Shown piece after piece: positions 1 through 6,259 of a stretch of 11,265 bases of DNA. The notes beneath the pieces were generated by a model that saw only the letters and a program-made list of their open reading frames with translations, was not told the DNA's origin and did not search any database. This DNA comes from Scatosoma sp964504025 (lineage in GTDB: Bacteria; Bacillota; Clostridia; Christensenellales; Borkfalkiaceae), in contig CAZDCO010000039.1 in the NCBI GenBank assembly GCA_964504025.1, positions 1 through 11,265 on the forward strand, written 5' to 3'. Each line of letters begins with the position of its first letter. Position 1 is the stretch's first letter. The position numbers and the translations under genes are program-made.

Positions 1-582
1 GGCTTGGGCGAAGACTTGCACGCTCGCGGCGTAGAGTGGTTGAATATTTACGCGGTGGATAACGTGTTGCAACGTATCGCCGATCCCGTATTCGTCGGTG
101 CGACGATCGACACGGGCGTGAACTGCGGCGCGAAAGTTATCTGTAAGACGAACCCCTACGAAAAGGTAGGCGTGCTTTGCATGGACGGCGATCAACCGGA
201 CATCGTGGAATATTACGAATTGACGGACGAAATGGCGAACCAACGCGACGAGAACGGCGACTTGTCCTATATCTACGGCGCGATCATGAACTACTTGTTC
301 CGACTTTCCAAGTTGGAGGAGATCGTCAACCAAAAGATTCCCGTACATATCGTAGAAAAGAAGATCGAGAGCGTTTGCGAAGACGGCGTTACGAGAAAGC
401 CCGAAAAGGAAAACGGCAAGAAGTTCGAGATGCTTGCCGTAGACTTGATCAAACCCATGGGTAGCGTGTTGCCCTTCGAGGTCGTACGCGAAAAAGAATT
501 TGCGCCCATTAAAAATAAGACGGGCGTGGACAGCGTAGAATCCGCACGCGAGTTGTTAAGACAAAACGGAGTCGAGCTGTAA
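1..582 (+). CDS. UDP-sugar pyrophosphorylase (UDP-GlcNAc/UDPGP type), 5'-truncated
   Basis: C-terminal 193 residues of a nucleotidyltransferase of the UDPGP family that joins UTP and a sugar-1-phosphate to give a UDP-sugar, most likely UDP-N-acetylglucosamine, in the cytoplasm. The frame is open from base 1, so the N-terminal Rossmann half with the UTP-binding loop lies outside the window. Visible matches to eukaryotic-type UAP1/AGX1 proteins, in order, are: GVEWLNIYAVDNVL, a KTNPYEKVGVLC stretch, VEYYELT (compare VEYSEI), a YIYGAIMNYLF segment (compare the N-I-A-N-H-F region), a conserved KPEKENGKKFE and FEVVREKEFAPIKNKTG. Family members are about 400-500 residues, so roughly half is present. 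The TTG at base 4 is not a real start. The stop overlaps the start of the next gene by one base (TAATG), which suggests co-transcription. Sugar specificity (GlcNAc, GalNAc or Glc) cannot be settled from this part. Confidence 0.88.
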   Translation, partial: GLGEDLHARGVEWLNIYAVDNVLQRIADPVFVGATIDTGVNCGAKVICKTNPYEKVGVLCMDGDQPDIVEYYELTDEMANQRDENGDLSYIYGAIMNYLFRLSKLEEIVNQKIPVHIVEKKIESVCEDGVTRKPEKENGKKFEMLAVDLIKPMGSVLPFEVVREKEFAPIKNKTGVDSVESARELLRQNGVEL

Positions 583-935
583 TGGCAACCGATTTAGAGG
601 GTAACGAAAAGCTGCAACGCTTTATCGAGCTACTGGCTGCGCTCAACGCGCAAACGGTGGCGGCGTTAAAGTCGGGCGATACGCGCACGATCGCGCAAAT
701 GAACGATACCGTCGAGGAAATGTACTCCATTCAACATACGGGTACGGAAGACGCGTATACGGCGATCGAAGAGGACGCGCAAATCATTTACAAAAATTTC
801 AACGCGATCGTAATGATGTTGCAAAGCGAGGATAAGAACGCGCACGACAGAGCGACGAGCGAAGCGGTACGGAAATTTTTGAAAAATATTTTCGACGCGG
901 ACGTGCGTATCGTGCTTGCTTACGGCTTGGCGTAA
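582..935 (+). CDS. small alpha-helical protein of unknown function
   Basis: 117-residue acidic, probably soluble protein that I do not recognise. It has no signal peptide and no membrane segment. Residues 1-55 look like one or two amphipathic helices (EKLQRFIELLAALNAQTVAAL, then TIAQMNDTVEEMYSI). Residues 60-117 look like two more (AYTAIEEDAQIIYKNFNAIVMML and SEAVRKFLKNIFDADVRIVLAYGLA). A four-helix bundle is plausible, but this is only pattern reading. The start ATG shares one base with the stop of the pyrophosphorylase gene (TAATG), and a GGAG lies about 12 bases upstream, so translation is probably coupled. A bidirectional terminator follows immediately. The tight link hints at a role with the upstream UDP-sugar enzyme, but nothing in the sequence shows one. 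The reading frame itself is convincing: it has codon use like its neighbours and no competing frame. Confidence 0.72.
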   Translation: MATDLEGNEKLQRFIELLAALNAQTVAALKSGDTRTIAQMNDTVEEMYSIQHTGTEDAYTAIEEDAQIIYKNFNAIVMMLQSEDKNAHDRATSEAVRKFLKNIFDADVRIVLAYGLA

Positions 936-947
936 AAAAAGACAAAA

Positions 948-988
948 TAAAAAAGAGAGTTCGGCAACGTCGCCGTTCTCTCTTTTTC
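948..988. terminator. bidirectional intrinsic terminator between convergent genes
   Basis: A 10-bp stem pairs 950-959 (AAAAAGAGAG) with 978-987 (CTCTCTTTTT), and an inner CGGC/GCCG stem pairs 962-965 with 972-975. The + strand reads into a T-rich run at 983-990 and the - strand reads into T-rich sequence opposite 942-954. It therefore can end both the pyrophosphorylase operon and the convergent DUF421/DUF4363 operon. It lies just past both stop codons. Confidence 0.87.
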
Positions 989-996
989 TTTATACG

Positions 997-1374
997 TTAC
1001 AGCACGTTTTCCAAACGGAACGAATAGGAAGAGGGAATGTTCTCGCACATACCGAGCAGTACTTCGATTTTCGGCAACGCGCCCGTAAAGTCCTGCACGT
1101 ACAAACAACCCACGGCGTCGTACAGCTGATAATCGACTTCCTGAATGGCGGTATGCGGAATCCAAACATGCAGGGTGCGCTTTTGTTCTTCCCATAACGC
1201 CTGCACCGCCGTGCCGTCCTCGTATGCGGCTTGGTTGCGTTCCACTTTGTTATACAGCGCGAGCAACGCCTCTTCAAATTGATCGAATACTCTCGTCAAG
1301 TGCATCGTGTCGTAAAAGGATACGCCCAATAGGAGTGCGAGCGTTACCGCAATGCTTATCAACGTCTTGATCAT
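997..1374 (-). CDS. DUF4363 family protein
   Basis: 125-residue protein with one N-terminal hydrophobic segment (about residues 4-21, MIKTLISIAVTLALLLGVSF) that is a signal anchor or signal peptide. An outside domain follows, rich in charged helices (FDQFEEALLALYNKVERNQ, ALWEEQKRTLHVWIPHTAIQEVDYQL). The pattern and the position directly behind a DUF421 gene match DUF4363, a family of unknown function. The ATG lies one base after the TGA of the DUF421 gene, so the two are surely co-translated; AAAGGCGG about 10 bases upstream could serve as the ribosome binding site. The protein probably sits on the outer face of the membrane with the DUF421 protein, which is an inference from context. The function is unknown. 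Family call moderate, gene reality high. Confidence 0.8.
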   Translation of the reverse strand: MIKTLISIAVTLALLLGVSFYDTMHLTRVFDQFEEALLALYNKVERNQAAYEDGTAVQALWEEQKRTLHVWIPHTAIQEVDYQLYDAVGCLYVQDFTGALPKIEVLLGMCENIPSSYSFRLENVL

Positions 1375-1375
1375 A

Positions 1376-2062
1376 TCACCACACCGCCTTTTCCCACGAT
1401 AAGGGGATTACTTCGTATTTTTCGTTTTTGATTTGTAGATATACCTTGCCGTTCCCGTCCACCGTCATGACAAGTACCCGTTTGACGTCGCGGCAACCGC
1501 GCTCGCGAAGTAGCTTTTCAAAATATTCCCGTTCCCGTCCCGTCCGCGCGACGTTATCCGTTTGCCACTTGCCCTCGTCGATCAAAACGATCGGCAACGA
1601 CGTTTGTAGCCGCTCGTAATTCCGTTTGGGGAGCGCGGAGAACGCGCCCTCCGCTTCGTAGAGTGCGTAATCGACGGCGTCGAGGGCGAAGTATCCCTCC
1701 ACGCGCAAGCTTTCGATGAGATCGGAAACGTCTAAGTTGTTCTTTTTCAGTTGCGTGTCGTCGATTCCGTTTTTGTTGAGTACGATACTCGGTTCGCCGC
1801 TGATGACCGACTTTGCCTTGTTGCAGTTCAAGTCGATAAAGCATAAGATTTGGTGCAGGAGGTAGACCGTCAAAATGGCGATCACGCCGTACAGGAGCGG
1901 AATGGAAGTGTCGGACATAGGGATACAGGCAAGATCGGCTATCATCAGCGTGATGACCAGCTCGTACGGTTGCATTTCCCCGATTTGCCGCTTGCCCATC
2001 AATCGCATAACGAAGAGGGTGGCAAGAAAAATAATCGTAACGCGTATACAAATTAAGCCCAT
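1376..2062 (-). CDS. DUF421 (YetF/YcaP-type) membrane protein
   Basis: 228-residue protein. The N-terminal part has about three hydrophobic segments (roughly residues 3-20, 33-48 and 53-75) with the family hallmark VMRLMGKRQIGEMQPYELVITLMIADL. The C-terminal cytosolic DUF421 domain (about 85-225) has KNGI, the LDVSDLIESLRVEGYF helix, and AVDYALYEAEGAFSAL. The length fits the family. Biochemical function is not established; B. subtilis relatives are linked to the cell envelope and sporulation. The start at 2062 matches where the family normally begins, but I see no Shine-Dalgarno sequence before it: the - strand leader is T-rich and ends ACAAACTGTCGAT. No clear - strand promoter was found either. 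It heads a two-gene operon with the DUF4363 gene. Confidence 0.88.
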   Translation of the reverse strand: MGLICIRVTIIFLATLFVMRLMGKRQIGEMQPYELVITLMIADLACIPMSDTSIPLLYGVIAILTVYLLHQILCFIDLNCNKAKSVISGEPSIVLNKNGIDDTQLKKNNLDVSDLIESLRVEGYFALDAVDYALYEAEGAFSALPKRNYERLQTSLPIVLIDEGKWQTDNVARTGREREYFEKLLRERGCRDVKRVLVMTVDGNGKVYLQIKNEKYEVIPLSWEKAVW

Positions 2063-2106
2063 ATCGACAGTTTGTAAAAAAAGGAAAAAAAATATGCGTC
2101 GTACGC

Positions 2107-2135
2107 TTGCTTTTTTCTTAGAGAGGGAGTATAAT
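2107..2135 (+). promoter_or_regulatory. sigma-A promoter of the riboswitch-folT unit
   Basis: -35 TTGCTT at 2107-2112, 17-bp spacer, perfect -10 TATAAT at 2130-2135. The predicted start of transcription near 2142 falls about 11 bases before the first helix of the THF riboswitch, which supports the assignment. Confidence 0.82.
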
Positions 2136-2152
2136 AAGGTTGCTATGTACGA

Positions 2153-2260
2153 GTAGCCTTTGATGCGTAAAGTGGCGTCGAACGGGACGTTGTCGGCGCA
2201 CGAAAGAAAACGGTAATCTTTTTCTCGTCGTTTTCTGCGGTATCAAGGCGCGTCCGCTAC
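2153..2260 (+). ncRNA. tetrahydrofolate (THF) riboswitch
   Basis: Folate-sensing aptamer in the leader of folT. Conserved blocks in order: GAGTAG, TGATGCGTAAAGTG, GAACGGGACGTTGTC, ACGAA, GCGGTATCAAGG and GCGTCCGC. They line up with the known Streptococcus mutans folT aptamer as I remember it. P1 pairs GTAG 2153-2156 with CTAC 2257-2260. P2 pairs CCTTTGAT 2157-2164 (one bulge) with ATCAAGG 2242-2248. P4 pairs AGAAAACG 2205-2212 with CGTTTTCT 2229-2236. The pseudoknot between loop 3 GGACG (2185-2189) and the P2/P1 joining strand CGTCC (2251-2255) is present; in S. mutans the pair is GGAUG/CAUCC. The base change appears compensated on both sides, which argues for a functional RNA. P3 (about 2172-2200) is less regular. 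Reduced folates are the known ligands. Confidence 0.92.
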
Positions 2261-2323
2261 AAAAATGGGATAGGCAGGTATGCGTTCACCGCGCTACGCT
2301 CGCCCGTATTCCACGATTTGCGG

Positions 2324-2348
2324 ACCTCTTTTGCAAGGAGGTTTTTTT
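2324..2348 (+). promoter_or_regulatory. SD-sequestering hairpin with T-run: riboswitch expression platform
   Basis: ACCTCTTT (2324-2331) pairs with AAGGAGGT (2335-2342) around a 3-base loop, with one G-T wobble. The 3' arm is the Shine-Dalgarno sequence, seven bases before the ATG at 2349. Seven Ts (2342-2348) follow the stem, so the same element could act as a short intrinsic terminator. Folding would turn folT off in either case. I could not identify a convincing competing anti-hairpin between 2261 and 2323. Confidence 0.7.
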
Positions 2349-2957
2349 ATGTCTTACACCAAGGAACGGGACGGTGCATCCCTTTGGAAACGGCTGTTGC
2401 TTTCGCCTGTCATCGTAGAGAAGGGGAAAGCGCAAAAGATCGCGTACGTCGGGCTAATGACGGCGTTTTGCGTAGTGTCGAACATGTTTTTTGAAATTAA
2501 ATTCCTCGACGTGCAGTTTTCCCTCAATCTCTTCGTTTGCGCGCTCACGGGCATTTTGATCGGCGGCGTATTCGGTTTTTGCGCCTGCTTTTTGGGTGAT
2601 TTAGTCGGCTTTTTATACAACTCGCAAGGGTATGCGTATATGCCGTGGATCGGGTTGGCGATGGGTTGCGTCGCGCTGCTCGCAGGGTTGCTCTTCAACG
2701 GTTGGAAGACGGAACGGCGCGGCAGTATCTACGTAAAGACGGCGTTGCTCGCGGTGAGTAGTTTTTTGGTGAGTACGGTGGGGATCAACACGACGGCGTT
2801 TTGGCTCGTCTACGCACCCGGAGTGCCCTATTGGACGTACTTGACGGCGCGTTTATTCGTCGCGGGACAAATTTGGAACAGCCTCGCGAATTACGCTTTG
2901 CTCTTTGTCGCGTTGCCCCTCTTAAAACGGGTAAAAGGACTGCCTCTTTCCCTTTGA
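2349..2957 (+). CDS. folT: folate ECF transporter S component
   Basis: 202-residue integral membrane protein, the substrate-binding (S) subunit of an energy-coupling factor transporter that imports folates together with the shared EcfA/A'/T module encoded elsewhere. A short basic N-terminal tail (GKAQKIAYVGL, about residues 26-36) precedes five or six hydrophobic segments at roughly 31-50, 58-73, 75-92, 98-117, 130-155 and 165-192. The family signature is GILIGGVFGFCACFLGDLVGFLY (68-90). Folate is assigned mainly from the THF riboswitch in its leader; S components are too divergent for motif-level certainty. The start at 2349 follows a perfect AAGGAGG with 7-base spacing. The in-frame ATG at 2280 lies inside the leader and is rejected. 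An intrinsic terminator downstream makes this a single-gene unit. Confidence 0.87.
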   Translation: MSYTKERDGASLWKRLLLSPVIVEKGKAQKIAYVGLMTAFCVVSNMFFEIKFLDVQFSLNLFVCALTGILIGGVFGFCACFLGDLVGFLYNSQGYAYMPWIGLAMGCVALLAGLLFNGWKTERRGSIYVKTALLAVSSFLVSTVGINTTAFWLVYAPGVPYWTYLTARLFVAGQIWNSLANYALLFVALPLLKRVKGLPLSL

Positions 2958-3033
2958 GCGCGCGTTTGCCCGTCAGAGCGTGGAAAAAACGGAAAAAACG
3001 GGTGGAATTCGCGGATAATCTTGTGAAATATAC

Positions 3034-3067
3034 AAAAAATCGTCGGCAATTGTTGACGATTTTTTTT
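3034..3067 (+). terminator. intrinsic terminator after folT
   Basis: Stem AAAAAATCGTC (3034-3044) pairs with GACGATTTTTT (3055-3065) around a ten-base loop region, followed by more Ts up to 3067. It lies 77 bases after the folT stop. The 3' arm also contains the -35 box of the next promoter. Confidence 0.87.
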
Positions 3068-3081
3068 AAGTGTGGTATAAT
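3053..3081 (+). promoter_or_regulatory. sigma-A promoter of the lgt operon
   Basis: -35 TTGACG at 3053-3058, 17-bp spacer, -10 TATAAT at 3076-3081 preceded by TGG (extended -10). The -35 box lies in the 3' arm of the folT terminator. Transcription should start near 3088, about 60 bases before lgt. It is the only good promoter seen for the six-gene operon. Confidence 0.87.
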
Positions 3082-3094
3082 ATACGCAACGAAA

Positions 3095-3119
3095 AAACGC
3101 GCGACGCGTTTCACGCGCG
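3095..3119 (+). other. leader hairpin(s) upstream of lgt
   Basis: AAACGCG (3095-3101) and CGCGTTT (3105-3111) form a 7-bp stem with a CGA loop. Alternatively CGCGCG (3098-3103) can pair with CGCGCG (3114-3119); the two folds exclude each other. No T-run follows and the Shine-Dalgarno sequence at 3135 is free, so regulation is not shown. It may only stabilise the mRNA 5' end. Confidence 0.4.
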
Positions 3120-3148
3120 CCCGTGTATCCGTACAGGAGAACGTAACT

Positions 3149-4171
3149 ATGAAAGATATATCTTCTTTGTTGTTGAATCCGCATATCACCGTATTCGGGT
3201 TCGATATCTACGCCTACGCCATCATCATCGTATGCGGCATGATCGCGGCGTTCGTCGTCATTGCCCTACTGTTTCGCCGCAGGAATATGTCGCCCGACCT
3301 CTTTTTGACCTTCTTTTGCATCGCTTTGCCGATCGCTTTGGTAACGACGCGCCTGTTCTATTGCATTACGAGCAATATGCCGCTTGCGGATTGGTTCTCC
3401 TTCGATTCCATTCGTAACGGCGGCTTGTCGATTATCGGCGGTATTATCGGCGGCGCGGCAAGCGTCATCGTTATATGTATCGTCAAGAAAGTCAATTTCT
3501 TCCGCGTGGGCGATTGCGTCGTCGTCGGGTTGCTCTTGGCGCAATGTATCGGGCGTTGGGGCAACTTCGCCAACCAAGAAGTGTACGGGTTGGAAGTTAC
3601 GAATCCCGCGTTGCAATGGTTTCCGTTCTCGGTGTTTATCGACGCCGATCAAAAATGGCACTACGCGTTCTTTTTCTACGAAAGTTTGGTAACGGGAACG
3701 GCGGCGGTGCTTATGTTCATCAACGCGTGGAAGAACGCCGATAAACCTAACGGCGTCAATACCGCAGGCTACTTTATCGTGTACGGCTTGATCCGTTCGG
3801 TGATGGAACCTTTGCGCGATCCTGCCTATATCTTGGGAAAAGAGCAGGGCAATAGCGGTATTCCTTGGTCGTTCGTATTCTCCTTGCTGCTGCTCGCGGC
3901 AGGCATCGGCTTGTTGCTCTACGTGCTACTTACGAACAAGAAAAAAGAGGGCAAATGTTTCGGTTCGTTACACGGCGAGCCGTGCGGCATTTTGCAATAT
4001 ATCGGGGATAAAAAGGACGATAAACCGAAATTCGATAAGCTGAATATCGTATGCGCCTTGCACCCCGAATGGTTCGAGAACGCACCGAATGTGCAAGAAA
4101 AAGAGAAAGAAGAAGCAAAAGAAGATCAAGTAGAAGAGAAAACAGAGGAAAACGCGGAAAAAGAAGAATGA
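3149..4171 (+). CDS. lgt: prolipoprotein diacylglyceryl transferase
   Basis: 340-residue membrane enzyme that moves diacylglycerol from phosphatidylglycerol to the lipobox cysteine of prelipoproteins. The Lgt signature is GRWGNFANQEVYG (135-147). It carries the equivalents of E. coli Arg143 (R136), Asn146 (N139), Glu151 (E144) and Gly154 (G147), and later R216 and E220 (Arg239/Glu243). About seven hydrophobic segments run from residues 14 to 262. The GGLSIIGG block (91-98) has Ile96 where E. coli has His103. Residues 263-340 form an unusual cytosolic-type tail holding C270, H275, C279, C302 and H305, then an acidic Glu/Lys-rich end; many Lgt proteins stop near 260-290. The start has AGGAGA at 3135-3140, 8 bases upstream; the longer frame back to 2801 overlaps folT and is rejected. 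It heads the operon, and the stop overlaps pncB (ATGA). Confidence 0.94.
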   Translation: MKDISSLLLNPHITVFGFDIYAYAIIIVCGMIAAFVVIALLFRRRNMSPDLFLTFFCIALPIALVTTRLFYCITSNMPLADWFSFDSIRNGGLSIIGGIIGGAASVIVICIVKKVNFFRVGDCVVVGLLLAQCIGRWGNFANQEVYGLEVTNPALQWFPFSVFIDADQKWHYAFFFYESLVTGTAAVLMFINAWKNADKPNGVNTAGYFIVYGLIRSVMEPLRDPAYILGKEQGNSGIPWSFVFSLLLLAAGIGLLLYVLLTNKKKEGKCFGSLHGEPCGILQYIGDKKDDKPKFDKLNIVCALHPEWFENAPNVQEKEKEEAKEDQVEEKTEENAEKEE

Positions 4172-5622
4172 GAAATTTAACCCTTTTAACGGATTTATAT
4201 CAGCTGACGATGGGGTACGGCTTCTATCGTCAAAACAAGCACGAAGAAGAAGTCGTCTTCGACGTCTTTTTCCGTAAGAACGATTTGATTACCTACTCCC
4301 TTTTCGCCGGTTTGGAACAGGCGATGGAGTATTTGTTGAATTGGCGTTTCGACGACGAGGACATCGAGTATTTGCGCTCGTTGCATCTCTTTGACGAAGG
4401 TTTCCTCGCCTACCTGAAAGATATGAAATTTACGGGGGACGTATACGCCGTTCGCGAGGGCGAACCCGTATTCCCCGGCGAACCGATTCTCACCGTGAAA
4501 GCGCCTTTGATCCAGGCGCAATTTGCGGAAACGGCACTCTTGAATATTATCAATCACCAAACGTTGATCGCGACGAAGTCGTCGAAGATTTGTCGTGCGA
4601 CGGCAGGTACGGGCGTGGTTATGGAATTCGGTTTGCGCCGCGCGCAAGGTCCCGACGCAGGTATCAACGGCGCGCGTGCCGCCATTATCGGCGGTTGCTC
4701 GTCTACGTCGAACGTGATTGCAGGACAAAAATTCCGCGTTCCCGTATCGGGTACGATGGCGCACAGCTGGGTAATGGACTATCCCACCGAATACGACGCG
4801 TTCAAGGCGTACGCCGACGCGTACCCCGACAACTGCTTGTTGCTTGTGGATACGTACGATACGTTGCGTAGCGGCGTGCCGAACGCGATCAAAGTCTTTA
4901 AGGAATTGCGCGCAAGCGGTCATACGCCGAAGGGTATTCGTTTGGACAGCGGCGACTTGGCGTACCTCTCCAAGAAAGCGCGGCAAATGATGGACGAAGC
5001 AGGTTTCCCCGAAGCGAAAATTTGCGTTTCGGGCGATTTGGACGAACGTTCGATCACCTCCCTCTTACAACAGGGCGCGAAGATCGATTCTTGGGGGGTA
5101 GGCACGAAGTTGATCACTTCGGAAGACTTGCCTGCGCTCGGCGGCGTGTATAAGTTGGCGGCGGTCGTGGAGAAAGACGGTACGATCACGCCGAAGATCA
5201 AGCTTTCCGATAACACGGCGAAGATCACCAACCCGTCATTCAAAAAACTCTATCGCTTATACGATCGGGAAAACGGCATGGCGATTGCCGATTTGATCAC
5301 GACGCACGACGAAGTGATCGACGATAGCAAGCCGTTGACGCTCTTCCACCCGATCGAAACGTGGAAAACGCACGAAGTGGAGAACTTCTGCGCGGAAGAA
5401 TTGCAACACACGATCGTCAAGAACGGCAAACTCGTTTACGACTTCCCCGCGCTGTTGGACGTGCAAGCGTTCTCCAAAGCGCAGCTTGAAAAATTCTGGG
5501 GAGAATATTTGCGTTTGGACATGCCGCAACTGTATAAAGTTGACTTATCCAAAGAACTCCACACCCTGAAAACGGGTATGATTGACGAAATTCGTCAAAA
5601 GGCAAAACAAGGAAAGAACTGA
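4168..5622 (+). CDS. pncB: nicotinate phosphoribosyltransferase
   Basis: 484-residue cytosolic enzyme of NAD salvage that joins nicotinate and PRPP to nicotinate mononucleotide, normally with ATP hydrolysis. Motifs in order: TDLYQLTMGYGF (8-19) at the N-terminus, FGLRRAQGPDAG (154-165), STSNV (179-183), GTMAHSW (195-201) with the family's phosphorylatable His at 199, DTYDTLRSG (228-236), IRLDSGDL (257-264) and WGVGTKL (309-315). The length fits bacterial members of the TIGR01513 type. The ATG at 4168 overlaps the lgt stop (ATGA) and no strong Shine-Dalgarno sequence is present, so translation is probably coupled. The start is placed just before TLLTDLYQ, where the family begins. It sits between the two lipoprotein-processing genes without an obvious pathway link. 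Confidence 0.95.
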   Translation: MRNLTLLTDLYQLTMGYGFYRQNKHEEEVVFDVFFRKNDLITYSLFAGLEQAMEYLLNWRFDDEDIEYLRSLHLFDEGFLAYLKDMKFTGDVYAVREGEPVFPGEPILTVKAPLIQAQFAETALLNIINHQTLIATKSSKICRATAGTGVVMEFGLRRAQGPDAGINGARAAIIGGCSSTSNVIAGQKFRVPVSGTMAHSWVMDYPTEYDAFKAYADAYPDNCLLLVDTYDTLRSGVPNAIKVFKELRASGHTPKGIRLDSGDLAYLSKKARQMMDEAGFPEAKICVSGDLDERSITSLLQQGAKIDSWGVGTKLITSEDLPALGGVYKLAAVVEKDGTITPKIKLSDNTAKITNPSFKKLYRLYDRENGMAIADLITTHDEVIDDSKPLTLFHPIETWKTHEVENFCAEELQHTIVKNGKLVYDFPALLDVQAFSKAQLEKFWGEYLRLDMPQLYKVDLSKELHTLKTGMIDEIRQKAKQGKN

Positions 5623-5623
5623 T

Positions 5624-6259
5624 ATGGCAAACCGTTCGTTGTTGGGACAAACTGAAAAACAGACGTTAAAAGGCTCGGCGTTGTGGGGGATGCTCCTCTT
5701 TTTCTTGCTCGTCTTGATCGATCAGGCTACGAAATTCGCAGCGGCGGCATACTTCGTCGGCGCGGAAACGTACGGACGTATCGACGTGATTCCGAATTGG
5801 ATCTCGTTGTGTTTGAGTTATAATCCCGGCATTGCGTTCAGTATGTTCGGACAGTCGGAAGGCTGGGTGAAAGGGTTTATCACCGTGGCGACGGCGGTTT
5901 TGATGGCGGCGTTGATCGTACTCTATTTTTGCACGGACAAACGGCGCGCGTGGTTGAGAAACGCGCTCGTGTTTATCGTTGCGGGCGGCGTCGGCAATTT
6001 GATCGATCGCGTGTATTATCGGATATGGGAATCGGCTTTGTACGGCGTACGCGATATGGTCGATTTGAGTGCGTTTGGCTTCGGCATTTGTAATTTTGCT
6101 GATTTCTTCATCGTCGGCGGCGCGATCGCGCTGTGCTTGGCGTTCTTGTTCTTCGATACCGATGCGATCAAGCCGACCGGAAGATATCGCGGTTTGGCGG
6201 AGGAAGCGGAGGCGCGCGCGGAAGCGAAAAAGGCGGCGAAGAGGGAGAAAAAAGCCTGA
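5624..6259 (+). CDS. lspA: lipoprotein signal peptidase (signal peptidase II)
   Basis: 211-residue membrane aspartyl protease that cleaves the signal peptide of prolipoproteins after Lgt has lipidated them. Four hydrophobic segments lie at about 20-43, 83-103, 112-125 and 152-178. Family motifs: LIDQATK (31-37), SYNPGIAFSMF (65-75), GGVGNLIDR (121-129) with catalytic Asp128, and MVDL...CNFAD (145-160) with catalytic Asp160. The end (186-211) is a charged Arg/Glu/Ala/Lys helix not needed for catalysis, which makes the protein longer than the usual 150-170 residues, as does a longer N-terminus. The ATG at 5624 has AAGGAAAG upstream and lies two bases after the pncB stop; the in-frame ATG at 5582 lies inside pncB and is less likely. 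The stop overlaps the next gene (TGATG). Confidence 0.95.
   Translation: MANRSLLGQTEKQTLKGSALWGMLLFFLLVLIDQATKFAAAAYFVGAETYGRIDVIPNWISLCLSYNPGIAFSMFGQSEGWVKGFITVATAVLMAALIVLYFCTDKRRAWLRNALVFIVAGGVGNLIDRVYYRIWESALYGVRDMVDLSAFGFGICNFADFFIVGGAIALCLAFLFFDTDAIKPTGRYRGLAEEAEARAEAKKAAKREKKA

Noticed and set aside
2280..2348. 23-codon N-terminal extension of FolT from the ATG at 2280
   Set aside because: It would translate the riboswitch expression platform; the ATG at 2349 has a perfect AAGGAGG and matches the family start.
2801..3148. 116-codon in-frame extension of Lgt overlapping folT
   Set aside because: It runs through the folT coding region, terminator and promoter, is Arg/Lys-rich without family match, and a good ribosome binding site precedes the ATG at 3149.
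4195..4986. 263-residue - strand open frame inside pncB
   Set aside because: Antisense shadow of a strongly conserved gene; composition is Arg/His/Val-rich with no recognisable domain.
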